In this document: in pieces, positions 9,388 to 18,123 of the stretch | How the letters are laid out: each line of letters begins with the position of its first letter | Numbering within the stretch: the first letter of the stretch is position 1 | From: DASXKD01 sp963734725 | Lineage (GTDB): Bacteria; Actinomycetota; Actinomycetes; Streptosporangiales; Streptosporangiaceae | Reading direction: 5' to 3' | DNA length: 64,000 bases | Assembly: GCA_963734725.1 (NCBI GenBank) | Contig: CAVTIX010000025.1 | Location: 62,001-126,000, forward strand | Notes under the pieces: model-generated | The model's database searches: none | Told to the model about the DNA's origin: nothing | Seen by the model: the letters and a program-made list of their open reading frames with translations, nothing else | Program-made: the position numbers and the translations under genes

Positions 9388-9660
9388 GTGCAAGGCTTCA
9401 CAACCAGCCACCGGCTGATACAGATCACGGCACAGCGACGGTTCGCAATCCCGGCCCTGAGGTCGGAGTTCCAGGCGGCCGTTGACGACGCCAACAATGC
9501 GGTCTCACGCGCGGAAGCGATTAAAAAGGTCGCGATCCTGGAAGAGGACTTCACCGAGGCCTGCGGCCAGTTGACACCTACCGCGAAGGTCCGGCGGCAG
9601 GTCATCATGGAGCAGTTCGCCGCGCAGATCGACGCTCTGCACGGCGAAGGCGCCTCCTGA
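9388..9660 (+). CDS. Small hypothetical protein, helical
   Basis: A 90-residue frame from GTG 9388 gives a polar, mostly helical product (ALRSEFQAAVDDANNAVSRAEAIKKV, then EDFTEACGQLTPTAKVRRQVIMEQFAAQIDAL). Its balanced amino-acid content, unlike the Arg/Pro-rich shadow frames around it, argues for real coding. No domain is recognised and there is no signal peptide. It lies between the ATPase and the convergent nitroreductase gene. Upstream (9290-9350) are partial sites such as GGCAAAGGACC that may be weak DosR half-boxes. Confidence 0.5.
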   Translation: MQGFTTSHRLIQITAQRRFAIPALRSEFQAAVDDANNAVSRAEAIKKVAILEEDFTEACGQLTPTAKVRRQVIMEQFAAQIDALHGEGAS

Positions 9661-9730
9661 TAGCCCCGGTAGTGATGGCATCCGGCTGTCCGCCCAGGCG
9701 GGTGCCCAGGCCGGCGAGGCTGGCCAGCTA

Positions 9731-10735
9731 TTACGGCTCATCCAGCACGTCGCTGACGGGGCGCCGCGGTGATGCGGGAACGGGCAGCCCGTAGCCGAGC
9801 CGCAGGATCATCTGCGGCTGCTCAACGCCGGCCCGCGGGTCACGGACCAGCCACGCGTCGGCGGTCTCCAGCGGCTGGGTGAGCGGGGTGGCGGCGATGC
9901 CCCGGAGGGTAGCGGTCAGCAGTACGCGCTGCAGGGCCTGCCCCGCGTGCATCCAGTCTTTGCGCGTGCCACCCGCGGTGGACAGCACAGCCAGCCGAGG
10001 GGCGTCCTCGAACCAGGCGTAGCCGAGGGGCTCGTGCCGATCCGGGGTGAAGTCCCGTACCGGGGTCCAGCCGACGGGATCGCGCGGCCCGAGGGCGCTG
10101 CTGGGTATGCCGTCACAGTCCCGGTTCCCGCCGACCCAGCCCGCCAGCTCCGCGCGATAGCCAGGATCCGCGACCAGGTCCCGCTCGGCGTCACTGACGA
10201 GGTAGAGCAGCCTGGCCGTCTCCGTATCGTCAGGGAGGTGAAGTGTCGCGCCTTCGGTGCTCGCTGCCTGTACCAGTTCGGCGAGCACGCCAGGCGGCAG
10301 GGGACGATTGCTAAACGGCCTTCGGTTAGTATGCCGTGCCGCGATAACGGCATGGAGTTCGGTGTCGGCCTCGGATGGGCGGCATGGCCCGGCCAGCCGG
10401 AGCGCCGCAAGCAACAGCGGCTCCCCCGGCGCAGGGAATAGCCTGACCACCGGCTCGCGGCCGGCCACCGCAACCGCCAAGCGCAGGTTGAACAAGGCAG
10501 CGCCGCACGCGAGGTGTACCGCCCGCCCGTGTGGGTCGGCGTACACCAGCATCCGCGACGGGTCAGCGTACAGCTCGATGGTCTGGTCGGCGCGCAGGAC
10601 GCGGAACCGCCACGGCTGAGTATTGTGCATCGACGGCGCAAGCGTCGCGGCCCGCAGCATTTCGGCGATCACGTCCGGCGGCGGAAAGCCAGGCACCTCA
10701 GTTCTAGTGCTATGCGGAAAATCTGCCTGCTCCAT
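9731..10735 (-). CDS. Acg-family nitroreductase-like FMN protein
   Basis: The 334-residue protein matches the Acg/Rv2032 branch of nitroreductase-fold proteins. Diagnostic pieces are LAPSMHNTQPWRF at the N-terminus, the strand VYADPHGRAVHLACGAALFNLRLA, RHTNRRPFSNRPLP, and the C-terminal GIAATPLTQPLE. Acg proteins are strongly DosR-induced in mycobacteria; they bind or sequester FMN, and enzymatic activity is doubtful. Start ATG 10735 begins right before the domain, although no strong ribosome site is seen. The divergent neighbour is a CBS-domain gene, and two DosR-type boxes lie in the shared promoter region. Confidence 0.9.
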   Translation of the reverse strand: MEQADFPHSTRTEVPGFPPPDVIAEMLRAATLAPSMHNTQPWRFRVLRADQTIELYADPSRMLVYADPHGRAVHLACGAALFNLRLAVAVAGREPVVRLFPAPGEPLLLAALRLAGPCRPSEADTELHAVIAARHTNRRPFSNRPLPPGVLAELVQAASTEGATLHLPDDTETARLLYLVSDAERDLVADPGYRAELAGWVGGNRDCDGIPSSALGPRDPVGWTPVRDFTPDRHEPLGYAWFEDAPRLAVLSTAGGTRKDWMHAGQALQRVLLTATLRGIAATPLTQPLETADAWLVRDPRAGVEQPQMILRLGYGLPVPASPRRPVSDVLDEP

Positions 10736-10771
10736 GTGCCAACACTGGTCGCTCTCCGGCGGCACTTCGTA

Positions 10772-10807
10772 GGGCCATTCGGCCCAGGACGGCGGGACTG
10801 AGTTCCC
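10772..10807. promoter_or_regulatory. Two DosR-like boxes between acg-type gene and CBS/hydrogenase operon
   Basis: GGGCCATTCGGCCC (10772-10785) is a perfect palindrome with 5-base arms. GGGACTGAGTTCCC (10794-10807) has the 14-base length and outer arms of the mycobacterial DosR core GGGACTTTAGTCCC. They lie 37-72 bases upstream of the nitroreductase start and about 180 bases upstream of the CBS-BON gene that leads the hydrogenase alpha operon. Confidence 0.6.
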
Positions 10808-10988
10808 TATCGAAAGCCGGGCCGGATACAGAAACTGGGGGTAGCCGCGGCGGGGATGTCCACGAAGGCGTTCCGCCACGGTGGGCAACAGGAGGCCGCG
10901 TGCTCGACGTGAGCCTATGCGTTCCCTTCCGCACCGCGCAGGTGACCGGCTCGCGCACCAGCGTCTCGCAAGAAAGAAGGTCATCGCC

Positions 10989-11645
10989 ATGAAACGCACT
11001 AACGTGGGGGACGTGATGACGACGCGGGTTGTTGCCGTGAAGAAGGACGCGTCGTTCAAGGAAATGATCATCAAGATGCGGGAGTTCCGGATCAGCGCCT
11101 TCCCGGTTGTCGATCATGAGGGAAGAGTGATCGGCGTGGTCTCCGAGGCCGACATGCTGAACAAGGAAGCCGACCTGGCCGCCGACATGGGACCGCTCGC
11201 CAGCATTCTGCGATTCCGGGATCACGAGAAGTCGGCCGCGGTCACCGCGGGCGAGCTGATGACCAGCCCGCCGGTTGTCATCGGGCTTGACGCGCCGGTG
11301 ACGGAGGCCGCCCGTCGCATGCGCGAACGCCGGGTCAAGAGACTCCCCGTGATCAACAGCAGCAGGCACTTGATTGGGATCGTCTCCCGCAGCGATGTGC
11401 TCAGCACCTTCGCCCGCCCGGACGCGGAGATCCGCCAGGAGGCGGCCGAGGAGGCGATCGCGGAAAGCTTCCTGGTGGACTCGCAGCCGTTCGCCGTCAC
11501 AGTGCACGATGGTGTCGTGACGCTTACCGGGCACCCAGAGAATGAACAGGCCGGCCGGGAGTTGGCCGGACGGGTACGGCACATTGAAGGTGTCGTCGCG
11601 GTCCGGGACAGGCTGAGCTATGCAGGCAGGTCTGATGACGCATAG
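10989..11645 (+). CDS. CBS-pair plus BON domain protein
   Basis: The 218-residue protein has two CBS domains (VGDVMTTRVVAVKKDASF..., then AGELMTSPPVVIGLDAPV...LIGIVSRSDVL). A C-terminal BON-like segment follows (FAVTVHDGVVTLTGHPENEQAG...VEGVVAVRDRLSY). CBS pairs usually bind adenosyl ligands such as AMP/ATP and act as energy sensors. ATG 10989 is used because the first CBS motif follows immediately; GAAGG is eleven bases upstream. Its last 11 bases overlap the hydrogenase alpha gene, so the two are probably co-translated. A paralogue sits at 13590, bracketing the hydrogenase genes. Confidence 0.9.
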   Translation: MKRTNVGDVMTTRVVAVKKDASFKEMIIKMREFRISAFPVVDHEGRVIGVVSEADMLNKEADLAADMGPLASILRFRDHEKSAAVTAGELMTSPPVVIGLDAPVTEAARRMRERRVKRLPVINSSRHLIGIVSRSDVLSTFARPDAEIRQEAAEEAIAESFLVDSQPFAVTVHDGVVTLTGHPENEQAGRELAGRVRHIEGVVAVRDRLSYAGRSDDA

Positions 11646-12949
11646 ACGCGACCGCACTCTGGTAGCCCGCGCGCTCGCCCGCGTGGAGGGCGAGGGTGCG
11701 ATGTACGTGCTGGTCAGCGACGGGCGCGTGGCGGAGGTGCGGCTGGATATCTATGAGCCGCCGCGCTTCTTCGAGGCGTTCCTGCGGGGCCGCGCGTTCA
11801 CCGAGCCGCCGGACATCACCGCGCGGGTGTGCGGCATCTGCCCCGTCGCCTACCAGACCAGCGCCTGCCAGGCGATCGAGGACGCGTGCGGGACGGAGCT
11901 GGATGGTCCGCTGGCGGACCTGCGACGGCTGCTGTATTGCGGGGAATGGATCGGCAGCCACGCGCTGCACATCTACATGCTGCACGCACCCGACTTTCTC
12001 GGGTACCCGGGCGTCGTCGAGATGGCGGCCGAGCACCGGGAAGTCGTGGAGCGCGGCCTTGCCCTGCGAAACGCCGGGAACGCGATCATGGAACTTCTCG
12101 GCGGGCGTTCCATCCACCCGATCAACGTCCGGGTCGGCGGGTTCTACCGGGCGCCGTCGCCCGGCGAACTCGCGCCGCTGGCGCGGCAACTGCGCGACGC
12201 GCTCCCCCTGGCGATTGACACGGTCCGCTGGGTCAGCGGATTTGACTTCCCGGACTTCACCTGCCCCCATGAACTGCTGGCGCTGGCCGATCCTGGCCGG
12301 TACCCCATCGAGCGGGGGACGCTGGCCACCAGCGGCGGCCTGAGCGTTCACCGCCGCGGAGTTCGAGCAGCACGTGACCGAAGAACAGGTGCCTCACTCC
12401 ACGGCGCTGCACGCCCGGCTGACGGGAAACGGGCGGGACGGTGATGGCCGCTACCTGACCGGGCCGCTGGCCCGCTACTCCCTCAACTCCGGGTCGCTGC
12501 CGCCGCTGGCCGCCCAGGCCGCGGCCGAGGCCGGGCTCGGGCCCGAGTGCCGCAATCCGTTCCGCAGCATCATCGTGCGGGCGGTCGAGATCGTCTGTGC
12601 GATCGAGGAGGCGCTGCGGCTGATCGAGGGCTATCGCCCGCCCGCCCGGCCTGCCGTCGCCGTGGCCGCCCGGGCGGCCACGGGGCATGGCGTCTCCGAA
12701 GCCCCCCGCGGGGTGCTCTACCACCGCTATGACATAGACGCCGACGGGACCATCGCCGCCGCGCGGATCGTCCCGCCAACTTCGCAGAACCAGCGGGCCA
12801 TCGAGGACGACCTGCGCCGTTTCGTGGCCGATCGGCTCGACTTCGACGATGAACGGCTCACCCATGCCTGCGAGCAGGCGATCCGGAACTATGACCCGTG
12901 CATCTCCTGCGCCACCCACTTCCTCGACCTGCGGATCGACCGCCGGTGA
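11635..12949 (+). CDS. hydA: [NiFe] hydrogenase large (alpha) subunit, group 3b type, with one frameshift
   Basis: Read with one frame change near 12344, this gives a large subunit of about 437 residues. The N-terminal nickel ligands are in RVCGICPV (C66, C69) and the C-terminal pair is in DPCISCATH (near 12893-12915), followed by a 9-residue tail suited to removal by a maturation protease. Frame 1 reads through ...LATSGGL to about 12344; the downstream half (AAEFEQHVTEEQVPHS...) is in frame 2. One extra base, plausibly the A after CTG at about 12344, would restore GLAFTAAEFEQH. This is either a real inactivating mutation or an assembly indel. It overlaps the CBS gene upstream and the protease gene downstream. 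Confidence 0.85.
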
Positions 12950-13419
12950 CCGGGCCGCCGGCGCCACGCCACCGGGCCGTCGTGATCGGCGTCGGCAACG
13001 AGTTCCGGCGAGACGATGCGGCCGGTCCGGCGGTCGTCGCCCTGCTGTCCAGACAGGCGCCAACTGGTGTCACCCTGACGGTCAATGACGGCGAGCCGAC
13101 CCGGATGATCCAAGCGTGGGCGGGCGCCCCGCTCGCCATCGTGGTGGACGCGGTACGTGCCGAGCCGGCCGTTCCTGGGCGCTTGCACCGGCTGGTCCTG
13201 GACCATCGGGCCATGGGGCCGGGCGGGCCGGTGAGCTCGCACGGCCTCGGGCTCGACGACGCGATCGGACTGGGTCGGACGCTTGACCGCATGCCGGGCA
13301 GGCTGATCGTGCACGCGGTCGAGGCAGGCGACCTGAGCCAGGGCACCGGCCTGACCCCCGCCGTGGCGGCTGTCATCGACAGGCTGGCCGCCGCCGTTCT
13401 GCGCGACCTGGGCAGCTAG
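12946..13419 (+). CDS. [NiFe] hydrogenase maturation protease (peptidase M52)
   Basis: The 157-residue protein has the HycI/HoxW fold signature: VVIGVGNEFRRDDAAGPAVV with the metal-binding Asp/Glu positions, IVVDAVRAEPAVPG, and SSHGLGLDDAI with the conserved His. These proteases clip the C-terminal tail of the large subunit after nickel insertion. GTG 12946 overlaps the hydA stop (GTGA), so translation is coupled; this argues that the frame-2 end of hydA is still meant to be read. Frame is intact. Confidence 0.9.
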   Translation: MTGPPAPRHRAVVIGVGNEFRRDDAAGPAVVALLSRQAPTGVTLTVNDGEPTRMIQAWAGAPLAIVVDAVRAEPAVPGRLHRLVLDHRAMGPGGPVSSHGLGLDDAIGLGRTLDRMPGRLIVHAVEAGDLSQGTGLTPAVAAVIDRLAAAVLRDLGS

Positions 13420-13589
13420 CGTTCCGCGTGCCCGTGGCCCGCACCGCGGGCATGAGTTCCAGCCCAGCACCGGGCCGAACGTCCCGGTAGCCCGGCACTT
13501 CCGCCCCTACCTGCACAACCTCGGCGTTGCTGCAATGAGATTGGGCATTGGCAGCAGCGATGCCCTGGGCGATCATGAGGAGGCGGACG

Positions 13590-14453
13590 ATGAACCGCAG
13601 GGACGCCCACCTTGACGCCGTATTGCGCCATCTTGGCGCCGCGTACTACGACTCGTTGCATGGCAAGGCCGCACCGGCGGACGTGGCCCGTGCCCTCGAT
13701 TCTGTGGCCGGGCAGGTTGGGGAGGAACCTGCTGGGCAGCCGACGGCGGCCGGGCACAACGGCTCCACGGCCAGCGAGAAACGTCACAGCCGGTGGCACA
13801 GCCAAGTGCAAGATGTCATGACGACGTCCGTGGTGACCGTCAACCGGATAACCCCGTACAAGGAAATCGCAAAGCGACTGGCCGAGCACAAGATCGGTGG
13901 CGTGCCGGTGCTCAGCATGGGACGGCACGTTACCGGGGTCGTCTCCGAGGGCGACCTGCTCGCGGCCCGGGACAGTGACCCGGCGGCCGGCCGCCGGTGG
14001 CTGGGCGGGGGGTCGAGGCGGCAACGGCACCACGGCACAATGGCGGAGGACCTGATGACCTCTCCCGCCGTAACGATCCGCCCAGACGCGACGATCGCGG
14101 CGGCCGCCCGGCTAATGAACGCCCATCATGTGCGGTTCCTGCCGGTCGTCGACTCCGTTGGCAGGCTGCTTGGCATCGTCAGCCGCCGTGATCTGCTGAG
14201 CGTCTTCCTCCGCCCGGACGCCGAGATTGCCCGTCAAGTCAGCGAGATACTGACTGGGCTCCTGCCCGGGGGCCCTACCGGCATCGAGGTGAGCGTGCGC
14301 AATGGCGTGGTGACCCTGACCGGTCAGCCCGAACTGGGCGCCGAGAAAGACCTGATCCCGATCGCGGTGCGACTAGCTTGGAACGCTGACGGCGTGGTCG
14401 ATGTGGTGGACAAGACCGGTTCCGCCGCCGTCGGCCATGCCGCAAGCCGCTGA
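13590..14453 (+). CDS. CBS-pair plus BON domain protein
   Basis: The 287-residue protein has a variable N-terminal region (about 1-75), a first CBS domain (VQDVMTTSVVTVNRITPYKEIAKRL), a second (AEDLMTSPAVTIRPDATIAAAARLM...LLGIVSRRDLLSVF) and a C-terminal BON-like part (GIEVSVRNGVVTLTGQPELGAEKD). It is the second such protein next to the hydrogenase genes and likely senses nucleotide charge. ATG 13590 follows GAGGAGG at ideal spacing. It lies 170 bases after the protease gene and converges on the delta subunit gene. Confidence 0.9.
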   Translation: MNRRDAHLDAVLRHLGAAYYDSLHGKAAPADVARALDSVAGQVGEEPAGQPTAAGHNGSTASEKRHSRWHSQVQDVMTTSVVTVNRITPYKEIAKRLAEHKIGGVPVLSMGRHVTGVVSEGDLLAARDSDPAAGRRWLGGGSRRQRHHGTMAEDLMTSPAVTIRPDATIAAAARLMNAHHVRFLPVVDSVGRLLGIVSRRDLLSVFLRPDAEIARQVSEILTGLLPGGPTGIEVSVRNGVVTLTGQPELGAEKDLIPIAVRLAWNADGVVDVVDKTGSAAVGHAASR

Positions 14454-14508
14454 CCACCTCGCCCAGGCTTCGGTTACGGCCCCTGCTGGTCCTTACCGGA
14501 CAGGCAGG

Positions 14509-15315
14509 CTACTCCGCGGCAGCCCCCCCGGACTGGCCCTCGGCTGCCTGGTCACGGGCCTTCTGGAAACCGGGTGAGGCCACGTTGAAGGTGGCGAATA
14601 CCCGGTACAGGCTGGCCGTGTCCATGCCCAGCCGGCGCAATTGGGGGATGAGCGCGGCGGTGTTCGGCTCGGCTACCGGGCCGAAACAGCCGTAGCAGCC
14701 GCGGCCGTAGGCCGGGCAGATGGCGCCGCATCCGGCCTGGGTGACCGGCCCGAGGCACGGCGTGCCGTGTGCGACCATGACGCAGGCGGTGCCGCGGCGC
14801 TTGCACTCCTCGCACACGCTGTGCCCGGGAATCCGCGGCTGGCGGCCGGCCAGCAGCGCGGTGATCAGCTCGAGGAGCTGGCGCTTGTCGATGGGGCAGC
14901 CGCGCAGTTCGAAATCGACCCGGACGTGGTCAGCGATGGGCGTGGAAGTCGCCAGCGTGGCCACGTACTCCGGGCGGGCGTACACGGCGGCGCGGAATTC
15001 CGCGACGTCGGCGAAGTTGCGCAAGGCCTGGATCCCGCCCGAGGTGGCGCACGCGCCGATGGTCACCAGCGTCCGGGACTGCGCCCGCACCCGCTGGATT
15101 CGCTCCGCGTCCTCGGGGGTGGTCACCGAACCCTCGACCAGCGAGACATCGTATGGTCCCTCGATGTCTTGGCTTGATGCCTCGGTGAAATGGGCGATCT
15201 CGACCTGCGCGGCGAGCCCAAGCAGCTCGTCCTGGCAGTCGAGCAGGGTGAGCTGGCAGCCGTCGCAGGAGGCGAACTTCCAGACCGCGAGCCGTGGGCG
15301 CTGCGTCGTCGTCAT
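14509..15315 (-). CDS. hydD: [NiFe] hydrogenase small (delta) subunit
   Basis: The 268-residue protein holds the Fe-S relay of a cytosolic group 3 hydrogenase. It has the proximal cluster ligands in ASCDGC (C17, C20), IGACATSGGIQALRN, and a cysteine-rich C-terminal part (CEECKRRG, GCGAICPAYGRGCYGCFGP). There is no Tat signal, as expected for group 3. Its ATG overlaps the stop of the gamma subunit gene (TGATG), so the four-gene set 17793 to 14509 is one operon. It faces the alpha-subunit operon tail-to-tail, an unusual split of this complex. Proximal cysteines are intact. Confidence 0.92.
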   Translation of the reverse strand: MTTTQRPRLAVWKFASCDGCQLTLLDCQDELLGLAAQVEIAHFTEASSQDIEGPYDVSLVEGSVTTPEDAERIQRVRAQSRTLVTIGACATSGGIQALRNFADVAEFRAAVYARPEYVATLATSTPIADHVRVDFELRGCPIDKRQLLELITALLAGRQPRIPGHSVCEECKRRGTACVMVAHGTPCLGPVTQAGCGAICPAYGRGCYGCFGPVAEPNTAALIPQLRRLGMDTASLYRVFATFNVASPGFQKARDQAAEGQSGGAAAE

Positions 15316-16142
15316 CAGAGCTCCCGTATCGCGAGCAGGGGCATGGCTGCCTCGTAGCCGATCACCGGACCGTCCCGGCAGAGCAGCAGGGGCCCTAGCT
15401 GGCAGTGCCCGCACTCGGCCACCCCGCACCGCATGTTCCGCTCCAGCGACACCCGGATGCGCGAAGCCGGGATACCGAGCGCTCGCAGCTCCCGGGCGGT
15501 GACCCGCATCATCACCTCTGGGCCGCAGATCAACGCCGTGGTCCGGGCGGCATCGAGGTCTGCGCGGCCGATGAGCTGTGTCACCACGCCGACGTGCCCG
15601 GTCCAGCCGGCCGCTGCCTGGTCCACCGTCACCGCAATCTCGGCGGCGCCGTATCGCCATTCGTCCAGTTCGCGGGCGAACACGAGTTCCTCCGGTGACC
15701 GGGCGCCGACCAGCACCACGACGCGCCGGTACTGCTTCCGGCGCCCGAGAGCGGCGAGCAGCGCCCCCCGCAGCGGCGCGAGCCCGATGCCGCCCGCCAC
15801 GATCAGCAGGTCGCCACCGGCCGCACTGGCCACGTCCCATCCAGTGCCGTAGGGCCCGCGGACCCCGATCACCCGCCCAGGCGTGCAGGCGCACAGCGCG
15901 CGGGTCACCGCGCCCACCGCCCGCACCGTCTGCACCAGCCCGAGGCCGGGACCCGTGCCGCTGATCGAGATCGGGACCTCGCCGATGCCCGGCGCGTACA
16001 GCATGGTGAACTGCCCCGGCTGGTATTCGGAAATCGGCAGGTCCACGGGCCGCAGGCAGAGTGTCACCGTGTCGTGCGTCTCCTCGTGGCACTCCACGAC
16101 CTGGTATCGCGCCGGCAGCACCGGGGCGGTCACCTGGCTCAC
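15315..16142 (-). CDS. hydG: Hydrogenase gamma subunit, FAD/NAD(P)-binding
   Basis: The 275-residue protein is a ferredoxin-NADP reductase-like module: FAD-binding barrel (YQPGQFTMLYAPGIGEVPISIS), nucleotide-binding half (LLIVAGGIGLAPLRGAL; TALICGPEVMM) and the C-terminal [2Fe-2S]-type cysteines (MRCGVAECGHCQLGPLLLCRDGPV). In group 3b hydrogenases this subunit exchanges electrons with NAD(P)H. GTG 16142 overlaps the stop of the CNB protein by four bases (GTGA). All diagnostic residues are present. Confidence 0.92.
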   Translation of the reverse strand: MSQVTAPVLPARYQVVECHEETHDTVTLCLRPVDLPISEYQPGQFTMLYAPGIGEVPISISGTGPGLGLVQTVRAVGAVTRALCACTPGRVIGVRGPYGTGWDVASAAGGDLLIVAGGIGLAPLRGALLAALGRRKQYRRVVVLVGARSPEELVFARELDEWRYGAAEIAVTVDQAAAGWTGHVGVVTQLIGRADLDAARTTALICGPEVMMRVTARELRALGIPASRIRVSLERNMRCGVAECGHCQLGPLLLCRDGPVIGYEAAMPLLAIREL

Positions 16143-16621
16143 GGCCCACCCCGCACCGGGCCGGACCCCGCGTAGAGATCGAGCATCCTGATCCGGGTGG
16201 CCTGCAGCCGCGACGACGCGGCGGACATGACCCGTTGCAGCAGCTGGTAACCGAGGCCCGCGTCGGATTCACACGCAGCCCGGACCGCGTCGGCGTTGAA
16301 CTCGAACGTCATCGTGTCCTGAACGGCTGTCGCGCTGAACTGCCATTGGAACGGCGGAACGAGCCAGGACAGGCCGAGCAGGTCACCCTGGCCCAGCGTT
16401 TCGACGATAAGCTGGCGGTCCCCGGGCGCGTGCACGTCCAGTGCGACGTGGCCGCTGCGGATGAGCCAGAACCGGTGCGCCGTGTCGCCTTCGGCGAAAA
16501 GCAAGTGCCCCTGCCGTACCGGAGCCACCCAGCAAACCCGGGCGAGCGCGGCGAGGTGACGATCCGCCATGCCGCGCAGGAAGGCGTGGCCGACCAGGTC
16601 CGCTGGCGTCACGCCGCTCAT
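16139..16621 (-). CDS. Cyclic-nucleotide-binding-domain protein inside the hydrogenase operon
   Basis: The 160-residue product is a lone Crp-type sensor domain at about residues 15-125 (VRQGHLLFAEGDTAHRFWLIRSGHVALDV, LIVETLGQGDLLGLSWLVPP). A single C-terminal helix follows (YQLLQRVMSAASSRLQATRIRMLDLY). The helix-turn-helix found in Crp/Fnr regulators is absent, so it is unlikely to bind DNA by itself. The canonical cAMP-binding RS/RT pair is not evident. It overlaps both neighbours by four bases, which suggests it is made in step with the beta and gamma subunits and may modulate the complex. Confidence 0.85.
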   Translation of the reverse strand: MSGVTPADLVGHAFLRGMADRHLAALARVCWVAPVRQGHLLFAEGDTAHRFWLIRSGHVALDVHAPGDRQLIVETLGQGDLLGLSWLVPPFQWQFSATAVQDTMTFEFNADAVRAACESDAGLGYQLLQRVMSAASSRLQATRIRMLDLYAGSGPVRGGP

Positions 16622-17793
16622 GGCGCACCGTCCTGTGTCTCGGCGTCCTGGGCTTGCTTGCCCCGGGCCTCGGCTTGCAGCGCCGCGACTTCCTCGGTGA
16701 TGTCGATGCCGACCGGGCACCACACGATGCACCGCCCGCATCCGACACAGCCGGAACTGCCGAACTGGTCGTGCCAGGTGCCCAGCTTGTGGGTGAGCCA
16801 CTGCCGGTACCGGCTGTTGGCGGAGGCTCGGACCGGACCACCGTGCAGGTAAGAGAAGTCCAGGTCGAAGCAGGAGGCCCAGTGCTGCCACCGTTCGGCG
16901 TGGTCGCCGGTCAGGTCGGTGACTTCCTCCACCGAGGTGCAGAAGCACGTCGGGCAGGCCAGCGTGCAGTTGCCGCAGGTCAGGCACCGGGAGGCGACGT
17001 CATCCCAGCGGTCGGCGTCATGACTGCCCGCCATCAGCTCGCGCAGCCCGGCGGCTGGCATGGCGCGGCCCATGTGCTGCGACGCTTCGGCGACAGCCGA
17101 GCGCGCCCGGTCGACCGTCGCAGCACCGGCGTGCGTTTGAGGTACGCCGGCCAGCACCGAGGCGCCCGCTTGGGTGCCGACATCGATGAGGAACGCATGC
17201 CGCTCACCGCTGACGAACTCGGTCAAGGCCAGGTCGTAGCCGGGACCGGCCGCCGGCCCCGTCCCCATGGACGTGCAGAAGCAGGTCTCGCCGGGCTCGG
17301 TGCAGTTCACTGCCACGATGAGCACAGCGGCCCGGCGGGCCGCGTACCGTGAATTGCCCCGGCCGCTGCCGAGCACCTGGTCCTGGATCTGGATCGCGCG
17401 CAGGTCGCACGGGCGAACGCCGAAGAACGCCAGCCGTGGCGGGCTGGACTCACTTCCGGCTTGCTCGATCTCGAAGCCGCCGTCGGCCAGGCGCGCAGAC
17501 CACAGCTTCTCCCTGGGCGGGTGCAGGAACTGTTTCCACGATCCGGGCCCGGCGGAATGACCGAACGCTGCGGTGTCATCGCGGCGGCGAAGACGGTATC
17601 CGCCAGGCCCGAGTTGCACGCCCCATCCGAAGGGCAGGTCGCTGGCGGCGGCGAGTTCGTCAAGCACGATCGCACCATCGGCCACGGTGGGACCTATGAC
17701 GAGGTAACCGGCCTCGTGCAGCGATTCGAACAGCCCGTCCAGCGCGCCGGCTTCCATCAGCCGTACGCTGCCGGGCTCAATAGCGTTGTCCAC
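16618..17793 (-). CDS. hydB: Hydrogenase beta subunit, 4Fe-4S dicluster protein
   Basis: The 391-residue protein contains the beta-subunit core: GYLVIGPTVADGAIVLDEL at the start, GVRPCDLRAI, NCTEPGETCFC, and two ferredoxin motifs near the C-terminus (CLTCGNCTLACPTC, CVGCGRCIVWCPVG). It links the hydrogenase dimer to the flavoprotein. GTG 17793 is chosen because GGGGAGAG precedes it and the family N-terminus begins there; ATG 17757 is an alternative. It is the first gene of the beta-CNB-gamma-delta operon, with DosR-like boxes 130-215 bases upstream. Confidence 0.92.
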   Translation of the reverse strand: MDNAIEPGSVRLMEAGALDGLFESLHEAGYLVIGPTVADGAIVLDELAAASDLPFGWGVQLGPGGYRLRRRDDTAAFGHSAGPGSWKQFLHPPREKLWSARLADGGFEIEQAGSESSPPRLAFFGVRPCDLRAIQIQDQVLGSGRGNSRYAARRAAVLIVAVNCTEPGETCFCTSMGTGPAAGPGYDLALTEFVSGERHAFLIDVGTQAGASVLAGVPQTHAGAATVDRARSAVAEASQHMGRAMPAAGLRELMAGSHDADRWDDVASRCLTCGNCTLACPTCFCTSVEEVTDLTGDHAERWQHWASCFDLDFSYLHGGPVRASANSRYRQWLTHKLGTWHDQFGSSGCVGCGRCIVWCPVGIDITEEVAALQAEARGKQAQDAETQDGAP

Positions 17794-17925
17794 GGCACCC
17801 ACTCTCCCCGGGAAGCTCGTCTGCTCGCGAATACTCTGCGGGGGCCGCCGGGCCTGTTGCCCCGCACACAGCACCGGGCCCAGCCGCCTAGTCCCTATCG
17901 TCGGTGAGCGCTGCGGGCCGCGCCA

Positions 17926-18008
17926 GGGTCGAAGGGCCCCCCGGCGCGCAGTTGCCACTTCTTGGCCCAGCGGAGCTGGACTGGAGCAAGAGGTGACCAA
18001 AGGCCCGG
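17926..18008. promoter_or_regulatory. DosR-like sites upstream of hydB operon
   Basis: GGGTCGAAGGGCCC (17926-17939) and GACCAAAGGCCCGG (17995-18008) match the window's box family in length and outer arms, each with a few mismatches. They lie 133 and 202 bases upstream of the hydB start, a little further than most. No clear -10/-35 pair could be assigned. Confidence 0.4.
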
Positions 18009-18123
18009 GCTTCCCAGGCTTTGGTACCCAGACCCCAACCATGCACGCCCGGAACGATGATTCCAGGAGGTGTGGCCGCGCATTCCCGGCTCGTCAGGTG
18101 CCCAGGCGCGGCCCGGCGGTGCG

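Noticed and set aside
12330..12350. Programmed +1 frameshift in hydA
   Set aside because: No stop or rare codon occurs in the zero frame at the shift point and no Shine-Dalgarno-like stimulator is seen. Mutation or assembly error is simpler.
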